This document shows, one piece after another, positions 1 to 6,054 of a stretch of DNA of 10,000 nt. Source of the DNA: Calditerrivibrio sp. GTDB taxonomy: Bacteria; Chrysiogenota; Deferribacteres; Deferribacterales; Calditerrivibrionaceae. A program made the translations under genes and the position numbers. Each line of letters begins with the position of its first letter. Within the stretch, counting starts at the first letter, position 1. Where the stretch lies: assembly GCA_020217115.1 (NCBI GenBank), contig JAIWOA010000074.1:1-10000 (forward strand), read 5' to 3'. The notes beneath the pieces are model-generated. The model was not told the DNA's origin. It saw nothing but the letters and a program-made list of their open reading frames with translations, and made no database searches.

Positions 1-497
1 CCATGATACTGAAAAACTCTTTTCACATCTTTAAAAAAAGATATAAAATATATGTATAAAACAAAGAAAAGAACCCTTATAACTCCATCCACAAAATTGT
101 AAACAAAAAATGATTTTTCTATAATCGGAAAAACATATTTTAAAAGATCTGTGAGTAATAAAGGCAAAAATAGGAACAGCAACATCCCCAGACCCAGTCC
201 AAAAACCATTGTAAAAAATATCTCTTTAAATGATAGCTTTTCTTCACCTTCACCCAGAGCGTGATGAGCACTAAAATTAAGTGCCTGTATACCAAGTATC
301 AATGCATCATAGAGGCCTATTAAACCTCTGATAAAAGGTTTCTTAAAAAAACTATTCCCATCTATTTTTATATCTTTCTTTAAAATAACTATCTTTTGAT
401 CAGGTCGTCTCACAGCAACAACGTATTTCTGAGGTGCCCTCATCATGACACCTTCAATGACCGCCTGGCCACCTATATTTATACTGCGTTTACCCAT
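1..497 (-). CDS. DUF1385 (YqhQ-type) membrane protein, N-terminal part; C-terminus beyond the left edge
   Basis: The first 165 codons of a DUF1385 (PF07136) protein are visible, open to the window edge. The family hallmark GGQAVIEGVMMR lies at residues 9-20. The last visible residues, VFQYH followed by the first two bases of a Gly codon, are the start of the conserved FQYHGAEH motif. Hydrophobic segments at about residues 93-116 and 133-155 are likely membrane spans. The ATG at 495-497 is preceded by AAGGTGA four bases upstream, and the gene begins 18 bases after the thyX stop, so it is probably co-transcribed with rho, rpmE and thyX. The biochemical role of the family is not established. In many bacteria it lies beside rpmE and prfA, so a prfA/prmC pair may follow outside the window (inference). 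The family call is secure; the function is unknown. Confidence 0.93.
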   Translation of the reverse strand, partial: MGKRSINIGGQAVIEGVMMRAPQKYVVAVRRPDQKIVILKKDIKIDGNSFFKKPFIRGLIGLYDALILGIQALNFSAHHALGEGEEKLSFKEIFFTMVFGLGLGMLLFLFLPLLLTDLLKYVFPIIEKSFFVYNFVDGVIRVLFFVLYIYFISFFKDVKRVFQYH

Positions 498-515
498 TTT
501 TCACCTTGATTTTTG

Positions 516-1244
516 CTAATTCAGACGACCGTACTTCTTTAAAAGTTCATTATATTTTTTTCTAACATCAGAGATCGAGCCACAGGTAAATTCACCTTCA
601 GGACAACTTTGACTGTGAACACAACCCGGCCCAGCATGTCTAAATATGGAAGGAGATTTCTCAAGGCAAAGTTTTAACATCTCTTCTGCAAGCAACCTGA
701 TCTCCCACTGGGCACGATTACAGCACCTTATTTTGAAAAAATGCAGAAGCTCCCTTGCATTCATGGTAATAATTATTTTAGTTTCACATGCATTGGGGAG
801 TATATACCTTGCATCTTCAGCAGGGATATCGGAATTTAGCATCTCACTGTACAGTTTAGCAATATCTGTCATGATCTTTTCATATTTTTCCGATAAAACT
901 GCATTATCTTTTATCGATTTTGGAAAAATATACTCAAAACCTTCCTTATATTTGACATACCGTTGAGACTTTTGCGAGTAGCTTGCGATTCTGTGTCTGA
1001 CAAGCTGGTGCGTAAGAGCTCTTGATACCCCTTCAACACCAAACGAGAAGGAAACATGTTCCAATACTGAATGATGTCCACTTTTTATAATCTTATCAAT
1101 AAAACCAGATTGTTCAAAGGAATCTATCTTCTCCTGCAGACCTTCAATATCCACATCGGAATAACAGAGCTTAGCCGCAAGGGCAACAACTTTGTCAGAA
1201 TCTGGAGTAAAATTGAGAAGCTTTACTTTAAGCTTAGTTTCCAA
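516..1244 (-). CDS. thyX: FAD-dependent thymidylate synthase ThyX
   Basis: ThyX makes dTMP from dUMP, using methylenetetrahydrofolate as carbon donor and NAD(P)H through bound FAD; it is unrelated to ThyA. The ThyX signature RHRx7S is present as RHRIASYSQKS at residues 83-93, followed by QRY. GHHSVLEH (57-64) and the late block ARELLHFFKIRCCNRAQWEIR-like region (163-183) are also typical. The C-terminus carries three spaced cysteines (C208, C214, C221, in GCVHSQSCPEGEFTCG), which I recall from ThyX proteins of other anaerobes. At 242 residues it has normal length. The start is a TTG at 1242-1244: no ATG or GTG lies near the conserved KVKLLNFTP beginning, and only a weak AGGT at 1253-1256 precedes it. 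It follows the rpmE stop by 14 bases, so it is likely read on the rho-rpmE transcript. Confidence 0.96.
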   Translation of the reverse strand: METKLKVKLLNFTPDSDKVVALAAKLCYSDVDIEGLQEKIDSFEQSGFIDKIIKSGHHSVLEHVSFSFGVEGVSRALTHQLVRHRIASYSQKSQRYVKYKEGFEYIFPKSIKDNAVLSEKYEKIMTDIAKLYSEMLNSDIPAEDARYILPNACETKIIITMNARELLHFFKIRCCNRAQWEIRLLAEEMLKLCLEKSPSIFRHAGPGCVHSQSCPEGEFTCGSISDVRKKYNELLKKYGRLN

Positions 1245-1258
1245 AGGAAGATACCTAA

Positions 1259-1474
1259 TTATTTCTTTTTGCTGGCAGTATCACCATATTTTTTCATAAA
1301 CTTCTCAACTCTACCAGCAGCATCAACAAACTTTTGCTTACCAGTAAAGAAAGGATGACAATTAGAGCATATTGCAATACCTGTCTTTTTAGCCGTTGAA
1401 ATTGTTTTTATCTCATTTCCACATGCACATTTAAAAGTAACTTCTTTTACATCAGGATGGATCCCTTTTTTCAT
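1259..1474 (-). CDS. rpmE: 50S ribosomal protein L31, zinc-binding (C+) type
   Basis: A 71-residue L31 of the large ribosomal subunit. Four cysteines at residues 16, 18, 36 and 39 (CACG and CSNCHPF) match the metal-binding, C+ form; the C- paralogue used in zinc starvation lacks them. [10 protein letters not shown] and the GRVEKF-KKYG ending are family features, with a short lysine-rich tail. The start is the ATG at 1472-1474, because GAGGTG lies at 1481-1486 with a 6-base spacer. A GTG three codons upstream (1481-1483) falls inside that Shine-Dalgarno and is unlikely to be used. It lies 72 bases after rho and 14 before thyX. rho followed by rpmE is a common bacterial gene pair. Confidence 0.96.
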   Translation of the reverse strand: MKKGIHPDVKEVTFKCACGNEIKTISTAKKTGIAICSNCHPFFTGKQKFVDAAGRVEKFMKKYGDTASKKK

Positions 1475-1525
1475 TTTTAACACCTCACACTATTTTAAAA
1501 AATGTTTCTTAACACAAAAAATACA

Positions 1526-1545
1526 ATATTTCAAGATATTTCAAA
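1526..1545. repeat. Short direct repeat between rho and rpmE
   Basis: Two adjacent 10-base units, ATATTTCAAG and ATATTTCAAA, differ only at the last base and sit in the 72-base gap just after the rho stop codon. A period of one helical turn could suit a protein binding site. In such AT-rich DNA it may also be chance. No convincing promoter or terminator hairpin accompanies it. Confidence 0.3.
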
Positions 1546-1546
1546 T

Positions 1547-2788
1547 CTATTTATTCATTGAATCCAAAAATTCTTTGTTATTCTTGGTATCTTTAATCTT
1601 ATCAAGGAGAAATTCCATAGCATCAACAACATTCATTCCACTCAAAAATCTCCTCAATATCCACACCTTATTTATCTCATCCTTTGCAAGGAGCAACTCC
1701 TCTCTCCTCGTACCAGACTTGTTGATATCCATAGCTGGGAATATCCTCTTTTCCACAAGTCTCCTATCCAGATGAAGTTCCATGTTACCAGTACCTTTAA
1801 ATTCTTCAAAAATTACCTCATCCATTCTGGAACCTGTGTCAACAAGAGCAGTGGCAATAATAGTAAGACTTCCACCCTCTTCAATATTTCTGGCAGCTCC
1901 AAAAAATCTTTTCGGCTTATGGAGAGCATTTGAATCCACACCACCCGACAAAACCTTACCACTTGAAGGTTCAATTGAGTTGTAAGCCCTTGCAAGCCTT
2001 GTTATACTATCAAGAAGTATACACACATCCTTTTTGTGCTCAACTAACCTTTTTGCCTTATTCAAAACCATTTCAGAAACCTGAACATGTCTGTATGCCG
2101 GCTCATCAAAGGTAGAACTGACAACCTCAGCATTTACAGAACGCTGCATATCTGTAACCTCTTCAGGTCTCTCATCTATGAGCAAAATTATCATATATAT
2201 TTCAGGGTGATTTTTTGTAATGCTATTGGCAATAGACTTAAGAAGCATCGTCTTACCTGTCTTTGGTGGAGCGACTATCAAACCTCTCTGCCCCTTACCC
2301 ACAGGTGCCATAAGATTCATTATCCTTGTGTCATAATGATTTGGATAGGCTTCAAGATCTATTCTTTCCTCAGGAAACAATGGGGTCAAATTTTCAAAAA
2401 GAGTCCTGTGTAATCTAACTTCATCAAAATTTATCTTCTCTATCTTAAGAAGCGCAAAATATTTTTCATTATCCCTTGGAGGTCTTATCTCGCCAGAAAT
2501 TGTATCCCCATTTCTTAAACCAAATTTTCTTATCTGAGCTGGAGAAACATAGATATCGTCAGGACCCGGCAAGTAGTTATAGTCCTGGGATCTCAAAAAA
2601 CCAAAACCATCAGACAAAATTTCAAGAACACCCTGCCCATATATCTGACCATTTCTCTGACTGGTAGCCTTGAGAATTTCAAATATTAATTCTTGTCTTA
2701 ACATATTTGGAGCATTTTCAAGATTAATACTCTCAGCCACTTTTAAAAGCTCTTCAACAGATTTCTTTTTTAAATCATCAAGATTCAC
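1547..2788 (-). CDS. rho: Transcription termination factor Rho
   Basis: The hexameric RNA-dependent ATPase that ends transcription of untranslated RNA. In 413-residue numbering, a helical N-terminal Rho_N segment occupies 1-45, followed by the OB-fold primary RNA-binding domain at about 47-120 with GFGFLR at 61-66. The RecA-like motor has Walker A APPKTGKT at about 173-180, the DERPEEV catalytic region at about 206, Walker [11 protein letters not shown] at about 255-264, the Q-loop VLSGGVD at about 279-285 and the R-loop EFKGTGNME at about 329-337. There is no long N-terminal insertion, so the length is normal. I chose the GTG at 2786-2788: GAGGTG at 2794-2799 lies 5 bases upstream, whereas the GTG two codons earlier (2792-2794) overlaps that site. 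It is first in a likely rho-rpmE-thyX-DUF1385 operon with a promoter at 2957-2984. Confidence 0.98.
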   Translation of the reverse strand: MNLDDLKKKSVEELLKVAESINLENAPNMLRQELIFEILKATSQRNGQIYGQGVLEILSDGFGFLRSQDYNYLPGPDDIYVSPAQIRKFGLRNGDTISGEIRPPRDNEKYFALLKIEKINFDEVRLHRTLFENLTPLFPEERIDLEAYPNHYDTRIMNLMAPVGKGQRGLIVAPPKTGKTMLLKSIANSITKNHPEIYMIILLIDERPEEVTDMQRSVNAEVVSSTFDEPAYRHVQVSEMVLNKAKRLVEHKKDVCILLDSITRLARAYNSIEPSSGKVLSGGVDSNALHKPKRFFGAARNIEEGGSLTIIATALVDTGSRMDEVIFEEFKGTGNMELHLDRRLVEKRIFPAMDINKSGTRREELLLAKDEINKVWILRRFLSGMNVVDAMEFLLDKIKDTKNNKEFLDSMNK

Positions 2789-2950
2789 TAACACACCTCA
2801 TTAATTATTAATCTATATATAAAAACTCAGGATAAAACTACGAGATAAAACCAATTTCAGCATATCAAAAAAAACTAAATTTTGGAAATACTCAAAAACA
2901 AACATTCCCTTAAATTGTTAAAAAGATTTCCATAGAATATATCTTCAGAC
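2789..2950 (-). promoter_or_regulatory. Long 5' leader of rho (inferred)
   Basis: If transcription starts about 7 bases after the predicted -10 box, rho has an untranslated leader of roughly 160 bases. It contains a 7-base inverted pair TGGAAAT / ATTTCCA (2883-2889 and 2926-2932, 36-base loop) and a direct repeat GATAAAAC (2831-2838 and 2844-2851 on the plus strand). rho of Escherichia coli is known to regulate itself in its leader. A similar role here is inference only; I see no terminator hairpin and no C-rich, G-poor stretch that would clearly be a rut site. Confidence 0.4.
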
Positions 2951-2956
2951 AAAATT

Positions 2957-2984
2957 ACAATAACACACAAAAACCTTTTGTCAA
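2957..2984 (-). promoter_or_regulatory. Sigma70-type promoter for the rho operon
   Basis: On the minus strand a perfect -35 TTGACA (2979-2984) is separated by 16 bases from TATTGT (2957-2962). The -10 is preceded by TGT, giving an extended -10 (TGn) element. The box order and the direction towards rho fit. A perfect 6-base inverted repeat, ACAAAA-ACC-TTTTGT (2967-2981), overlaps the spacer and the -35 and could be an operator or simply composition. The start of transcription should be near 2950. Confidence 0.65.
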
Positions 2985-2997
2985 GATTTTTCTTCTA

Positions 2998-3024
2998 TTG
3001 ATTTTTTTTTGTAAATATTATAAT
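2998..3024 (+). promoter_or_regulatory. Probable promoter for the small-gene pair
   Basis: A perfect TATAAT at 3019-3024 lies 15 bases after TTGATT (2998-3003), with a run of T between them. The spacer is short, so the -35 assignment is weak, but the -10 is good. Transcription from about 3031 would leave almost no leader for an ATG at 3033 and about 38 bases for the ATG at 3069, which has its own Shine-Dalgarno. The promoter is back to back with that of rho, with only 13 bases between the -35 boxes. Confidence 0.5.
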
Positions 3025-3068
3025 ATAAAAAGATGAAAAAATTTAATCAATTTTTTGGTGGAAAATAT

Positions 3069-3278
3069 ATGCCTTATTGGTATGTAGCCTTTGGCATAGT
3101 TGTCATAATTATGTTTGCAGGATTTGTAAATTCTTCTTCTGTGGAAAAATTTAAGCTAACAATCTTTGACAATTCTGGGAAAAAGATTGAGGAAAGGATA
3201 CTAACCAGGACAGAGCTTGAAAAGCTTAATGAACCTCTCCCTTTTTCAAAGGCATTTGAACCGATCAAAAAATTTTAA
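3069..3278 (+). CDS. Small single-pass membrane protein, unrecognised
   Basis: I do not recognise this 69-residue protein. Residues about 4-21 (WYVAFGIVVIIMFAGFV) form one hydrophobic span right at the N-terminus. A charged tail of about 45 residues follows, with an FKLTIFDNSGKKIEE stretch that reads like a beta hairpin and an LTRTELEKLNEP segment that could be helical. It has no cysteine and no lipobox. I prefer the ATG at 3069 because GGTGG (3057-3061) lies 7 bases upstream. An in-frame ATG at 3033, giving 12 extra residues (MKKFNQFFGGKY), has no good Shine-Dalgarno and would sit at the predicted transcript start; it remains possible. The gene is divergent from rho and followed in the same frame by the cysteine protein gene. 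That it is expressed as a protein is likely but not certain. Confidence 0.65.
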   Translation: MPYWYVAFGIVVIIMFAGFVNSSSVEKFKLTIFDNSGKKIEERILTRTELEKLNEPLPFSKAFEPIKKF

Positions 3279-3290
3279 TATCTTAATTTT

Positions 3291-3659
3291 ATGGATGAGA
3301 ATACACTAATCGAAAAGATTATTTCAGAAGTAGATAAGCTTTTCCCTCGAAAATGTTCATGCTGTGGAAAAGAATTTAAAAGTTTTGCAGAGTTTTTGGA
3401 GCTTACAACTATTCTACAACATGCAGCATCTGATAACTTCATCATACTGAACAGAAATAATTTTTTTGATATTTTAGCCCTTAGGAATTGTGAGTGTCAA
3501 TCTACTATTGCCATCCCATGTGCTGTTAATGATGAATTTAAAAAAGAGTTAGTTACTTTAATTACTGAAGAAGCTAAAAGGCTAAATTCCACACCTAAAA
3601 AAATAGCTGGAATTCTTAGAGATAAAATAGTTCAAAGAGTCTTACATCCAAAGGAATAA
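3291..3659 (+). CDS. Uncharacterised small protein with paired cysteines (possible metal-binding domain)
   Basis: A 122-residue soluble-looking protein with no signal peptide or membrane span. Cysteines group as KCSCCGKEF (C22, C24, C25) and RNCECQSTIAIPC (C67, C69, C77). C22-x2-C25 with C67-x-C69 would give four thiol ligands about 40 residues apart, as in a zinc-ribbon or rubredoxin-like fold. The spacing, with a KSFAEFLELT helix after the first pair and an ALRNC-C-STIA strand at the second, reminds me of an unnamed cysteine domain in bacterial regulatory-type proteins. I cannot name it with confidence. The C-terminal third is a charged helix pair (83-122). The ATG at 3291 has no Shine-Dalgarno and is 12 bases after the stop of the preceding gene, in the same frame, so translation probably depends on coupling to that gene. 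Function unknown. Confidence 0.75.
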   Translation: MDENTLIEKIISEVDKLFPRKCSCCGKEFKSFAEFLELTTILQHAASDNFIILNRNNFFDILALRNCECQSTIAIPCAVNDEFKKELVTLITEEAKRLNSTPKKIAGILRDKIVQRVLHPKE

Positions 3660-3664
3660 TAAAC

Positions 3665-4372
3665 TCAAATTTTATAAAACAATAACCCGATATACTCCTT
3701 TAAAGCCTTTGAAAAAGAGTTTAGATTGTGAGAAGTTGGCAAAAAATCATATATAGAATAAAAACCATCAAATTTAAAGTCCGCTGCCTCAGTACATATA
3801 TTATTAAAACCTGCTTTCTGAAATAGAAGAACAGATCTTTTCATATGGTATGCAGATGTCACAATTATAATAGATTTATCAACCCCTAAAATCTCCTTTA
3901 CAAATTTCACATTCTCAAAAGTATCTCTGCTATTTTTATCCATGATTATATCTTTATCACTCATCCCAAGATCGGTAAGATTTTTGGCCAGTACATCTGC
4001 TTCAAAAGGTATAGACTCATTTACCCTTCCACCAGAAACAACAATGGGTAACCCTTCCCTTTTATGAATAAGATACCCTTTAACCAATCTCTTATTGGCA
4101 TCTTCAGATAACTCACCACTTCCATTTACACCACCACCAAGCAGAACAATGATATCACCCTTACAAACAATACCTCTATAATCTTTCTCTAAAAAATATA
4201 GTGAAAAATCCTTAATTGGGGTTATGGATATGAGATACAAAGATATCCCTGAGATAAGTAATAAGAACTTTAACCAACGTTTATTAGCTACAAAGCCGGA
4301 AAAGATGAACAGAATTACGAAAGAACCGGGGGGGATTATAGCATAGGTTAATAGCTTTTTTAAAAATAACAC
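3665..4372 (-). CDS. YdcF/ElyC/SanA-like DUF218 membrane protein
   Basis: A 235-residue protein with two N-terminal membrane spans (about 8-28 and 34-51) followed by a DUF218 domain facing, by analogy, the periplasm. Visible family motifs are DIIVLLGGGV (73-82), VVSGGR (111-116) with a following Glu-Ala (124-125), NSRDTFENV (147-155) and VTSAYHMKRS (171-180). The AIIPPG motif in the first span resembles the ElyC branch, which in E. coli affects peptidoglycan and lipid-carrier metabolism; the biochemical activity is not settled. The start is a GTG 2 bases after the glnS stop, with AAGGG at 4381-4385, so it is probably translationally coupled to glnS. A run of seven C in the coding strand covers codons 13-15. 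The gene ends 5 bases from the opposing cysteine-protein gene. Confidence 0.88.
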   Translation of the reverse strand: MLFLKKLLTYAIIPPGSFVILFIFSGFVANKRWLKFLLLISGISLYLISITPIKDFSLYFLEKDYRGIVCKGDIIVLLGGGVNGSGELSEDANKRLVKGYLIHKREGLPIVVSGGRVNESIPFEADVLAKNLTDLGMSDKDIIMDKNSRDTFENVKFVKEILGVDKSIIIVTSAYHMKRSVLLFQKAGFNNICTEAADFKFDGFYSIYDFLPTSHNLNSFSKALKEYIGLLFYKI

Positions 4373-4374
4373 TA

Positions 4375-6042
4375 CTATTTCCCTTTTTTGTTGTAGCTAT
4401 CTTTTAGACCAACCGTTTTATTGAAAATCAGCTTCCCATCTTTAGAATCTTCATCCTTTTTAAAATATCCAACCCTCAAAAATTGAAAATGAACCTCATC
4501 TGTCTCAAGAAGAAATAACTCACCTTTCCCATTTTTTAAAACAAGGGAGTTTGTATTTATATTTTTTGTAAAATCTTCACCCTCCTCAACATCGTCAGGA
4601 TTTTCCTTTGTAAAAAGATGATCGTACATTCTCAACTCAACATCAATGGAAGCTTTTGCATCTACCCAATGTATTGTTCCCTTGACCTTTCGCCCATCTG
4701 AACTCCAACCACCCCTGCTATCTGGATCATACTCACAATATATTTCAATAACATTACCCTCGTCATCTTTTTTAAATCCTTTACATGTAACATAGTAGGC
4801 ATGCTGCAATCTAACCTCTTTTCCGGGAGTTAATCGGAAAAAATTTGGGTCTGGAACTTCTCTGAAATCGTCCCTTTCCACAAACAACTCTCTACTAAAA
4901 ATGATTTTCCTCTTCCCCTTTGACTCATCCTCAGGGTTGTTTATAGCTTCCAGATATTCTATATGATTTTCAGGATAATTGGTAATAATTAACTTAATAG
5001 GATCTAAAACTACCATACATCTCTGAGCTCTTTTATTGAGATCCTCCCTTATACAATACTCAAGTAAACTGTATTCGACAGTACTATTGCTCTTTGATAC
5101 TCCAATCTTCTCTGCGAATGCTTTGATAGATTCTGGAGTATAACCTCTACGTCTAAGTCCACTTATTGTTGGCATTCTGGGGTCATCCCATCCCGAAACA
5201 TATTTTTCCTGAACAAGCTTTAAAAGCTTTCTCTTACTCATTACTGTATATGTAAGGTTTAGTCTTGCAAATTCAATCTGCCTTGAATGATAAACACCAA
5301 GCTGGTCCAAAAACCAATCATAAAGTGGTCTATGATCCTCAAATTCGAGGGTACAAATGGAGTGAGTAACCCCTTCTATGGAGTCTTCATTACCATGTGC
5401 CCAGTCATAGGAAGGGTAAATACACCATTTATCTCCTGTCCTATGATGATTAGACTTTATAATTCTATACATTACAGGATCTCGCATATTTATATTTGGA
5501 GAGCTCATATCTATCTTTGCTCTTAATACAGCTTCCCCTTCTTCAAATTCACCATTTTTCATCTTTTCAAACATTAAAAGATTCTCCTCGACACTTCTAT
5601 TTCTGTATGGACTTTCAATGCCGGGTTCATTAAGTGTACCTCTATATTTTCTCATCTCCTCAGGAGAGAGATGACATACGTAAGCTTTACCTTTCTTTAT
5701 TAATTCTACAGCCCATTCATACATCTTCTCAAAATAGTCTGATGCATAAAATTCCTTTTCACCCCAGCTAAACCCAAGCCATCTGACATCATTCTTTATC
5801 GATTCAACATATTCAGTATCCTCTTTTTCTGGATTAGTATCATCAAATCGGAGATTACATCGCCCACCAAATTTTTCAGCAAGACCAAAATTAAGACATA
5901 TAGATTTTGCATGCCCAATATGGAGGTATCCATTGGGTTCGGGTGGAAAACGTGTACAGATAGACTTATGCTTCCCACTTTTTAGATCCTCAATTATTAT
6001 CTCTTCTATAAAATTTGTAGCTTTAAGATCTTCATAATTCAT
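4375..6042 (-). CDS. glnS: Glutaminyl-tRNA synthetase
   Basis: A class I aminoacyl-tRNA synthetase that attaches glutamine to tRNA-Gln in the cytoplasm. The HIGH motif lies in [15 protein letters not shown] (33-47), the wording typical of GlnRS rather than of bacterial GluRS. The KMSKS-type loop is VMSKRK (267-272). The catalytic Rossmann domain with its inserted acceptor-binding part spans about 25-335, and the two beta-barrel anticodon-binding domains about 340-545. At 555 residues it is the length of the E. coli enzyme, with no fused GatB/Yqey-like tail. The ATG at 6040-6042 has AGGAG 5 bases upstream, inside the 12-base gap after metH. It is the third visible gene of the lgt-metH-glnS-DUF218 operon. 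A cell with this enzyme can charge tRNA-Gln directly; whether it also has GatCAB cannot be seen here. Confidence 0.97.
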   Translation of the reverse strand: MNYEDLKATNFIEEIIIEDLKSGKHKSICTRFPPEPNGYLHIGHAKSICLNFGLAEKFGGRCNLRFDDTNPEKEDTEYVESIKNDVRWLGFSWGEKEFYASDYFEKMYEWAVELIKKGKAYVCHLSPEEMRKYRGTLNEPGIESPYRNRSVEENLLMFEKMKNGEFEEGEAVLRAKIDMSSPNINMRDPVMYRIIKSNHHRTGDKWCIYPSYDWAHGNEDSIEGVTHSICTLEFEDHRPLYDWFLDQLGVYHSRQIEFARLNLTYTVMSKRKLLKLVQEKYVSGWDDPRMPTISGLRRRGYTPESIKAFAEKIGVSKSNSTVEYSLLEYCIREDLNKRAQRCMVVLDPIKLIITNYPENHIEYLEAINNPEDESKGKRKIIFSRELFVERDDFREVPDPNFFRLTPGKEVRLQHAYYVTCKGFKKDDEGNVIEIYCEYDPDSRGGWSSDGRKVKGTIHWVDAKASIDVELRMYDHLFTKENPDDVEEGEDFTKNINTNSLVLKNGKGELFLLETDEVHFQFLRVGYFKKDEDSKDGKLIFNKTVGLKDSYNKKGK

Positions 6043-6054
6043 ATAGTCTCCTAA

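Noticed and set aside
646..966. A 106-residue plus-strand ORF opposite thyX
   Set aside because: It is antisense to conserved ThyX coding sequence and its hydrophobic, serine-rich composition is an artefact of the opposite strand.
1475..1546. An internal promoter for rpmE in the rho-rpmE gap
   Set aside because: TTGAAA is present on the minus strand, but the hexamer 17 bases on (TAAGAA) is poor, and other pairings have the wrong spacing.
2813..2905. A 30-codon upstream ORF in the rho leader (minus strand, ATG at 2903-2905, hydrophobic)
   Set aside because: Its AAGGG is only one base from the ATG, too close for a Shine-Dalgarno, and the sequence is what T-rich DNA gives by chance.
3640..3720. 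A bidirectional terminator between the convergent genes
   Set aside because: Only 5 bases separate the stops. The best inverted pair (AAAGGA near 3650 and TCCTTT near 3696) has a loop of about 40 bases and no GC-rich stem, so it is not convincing.
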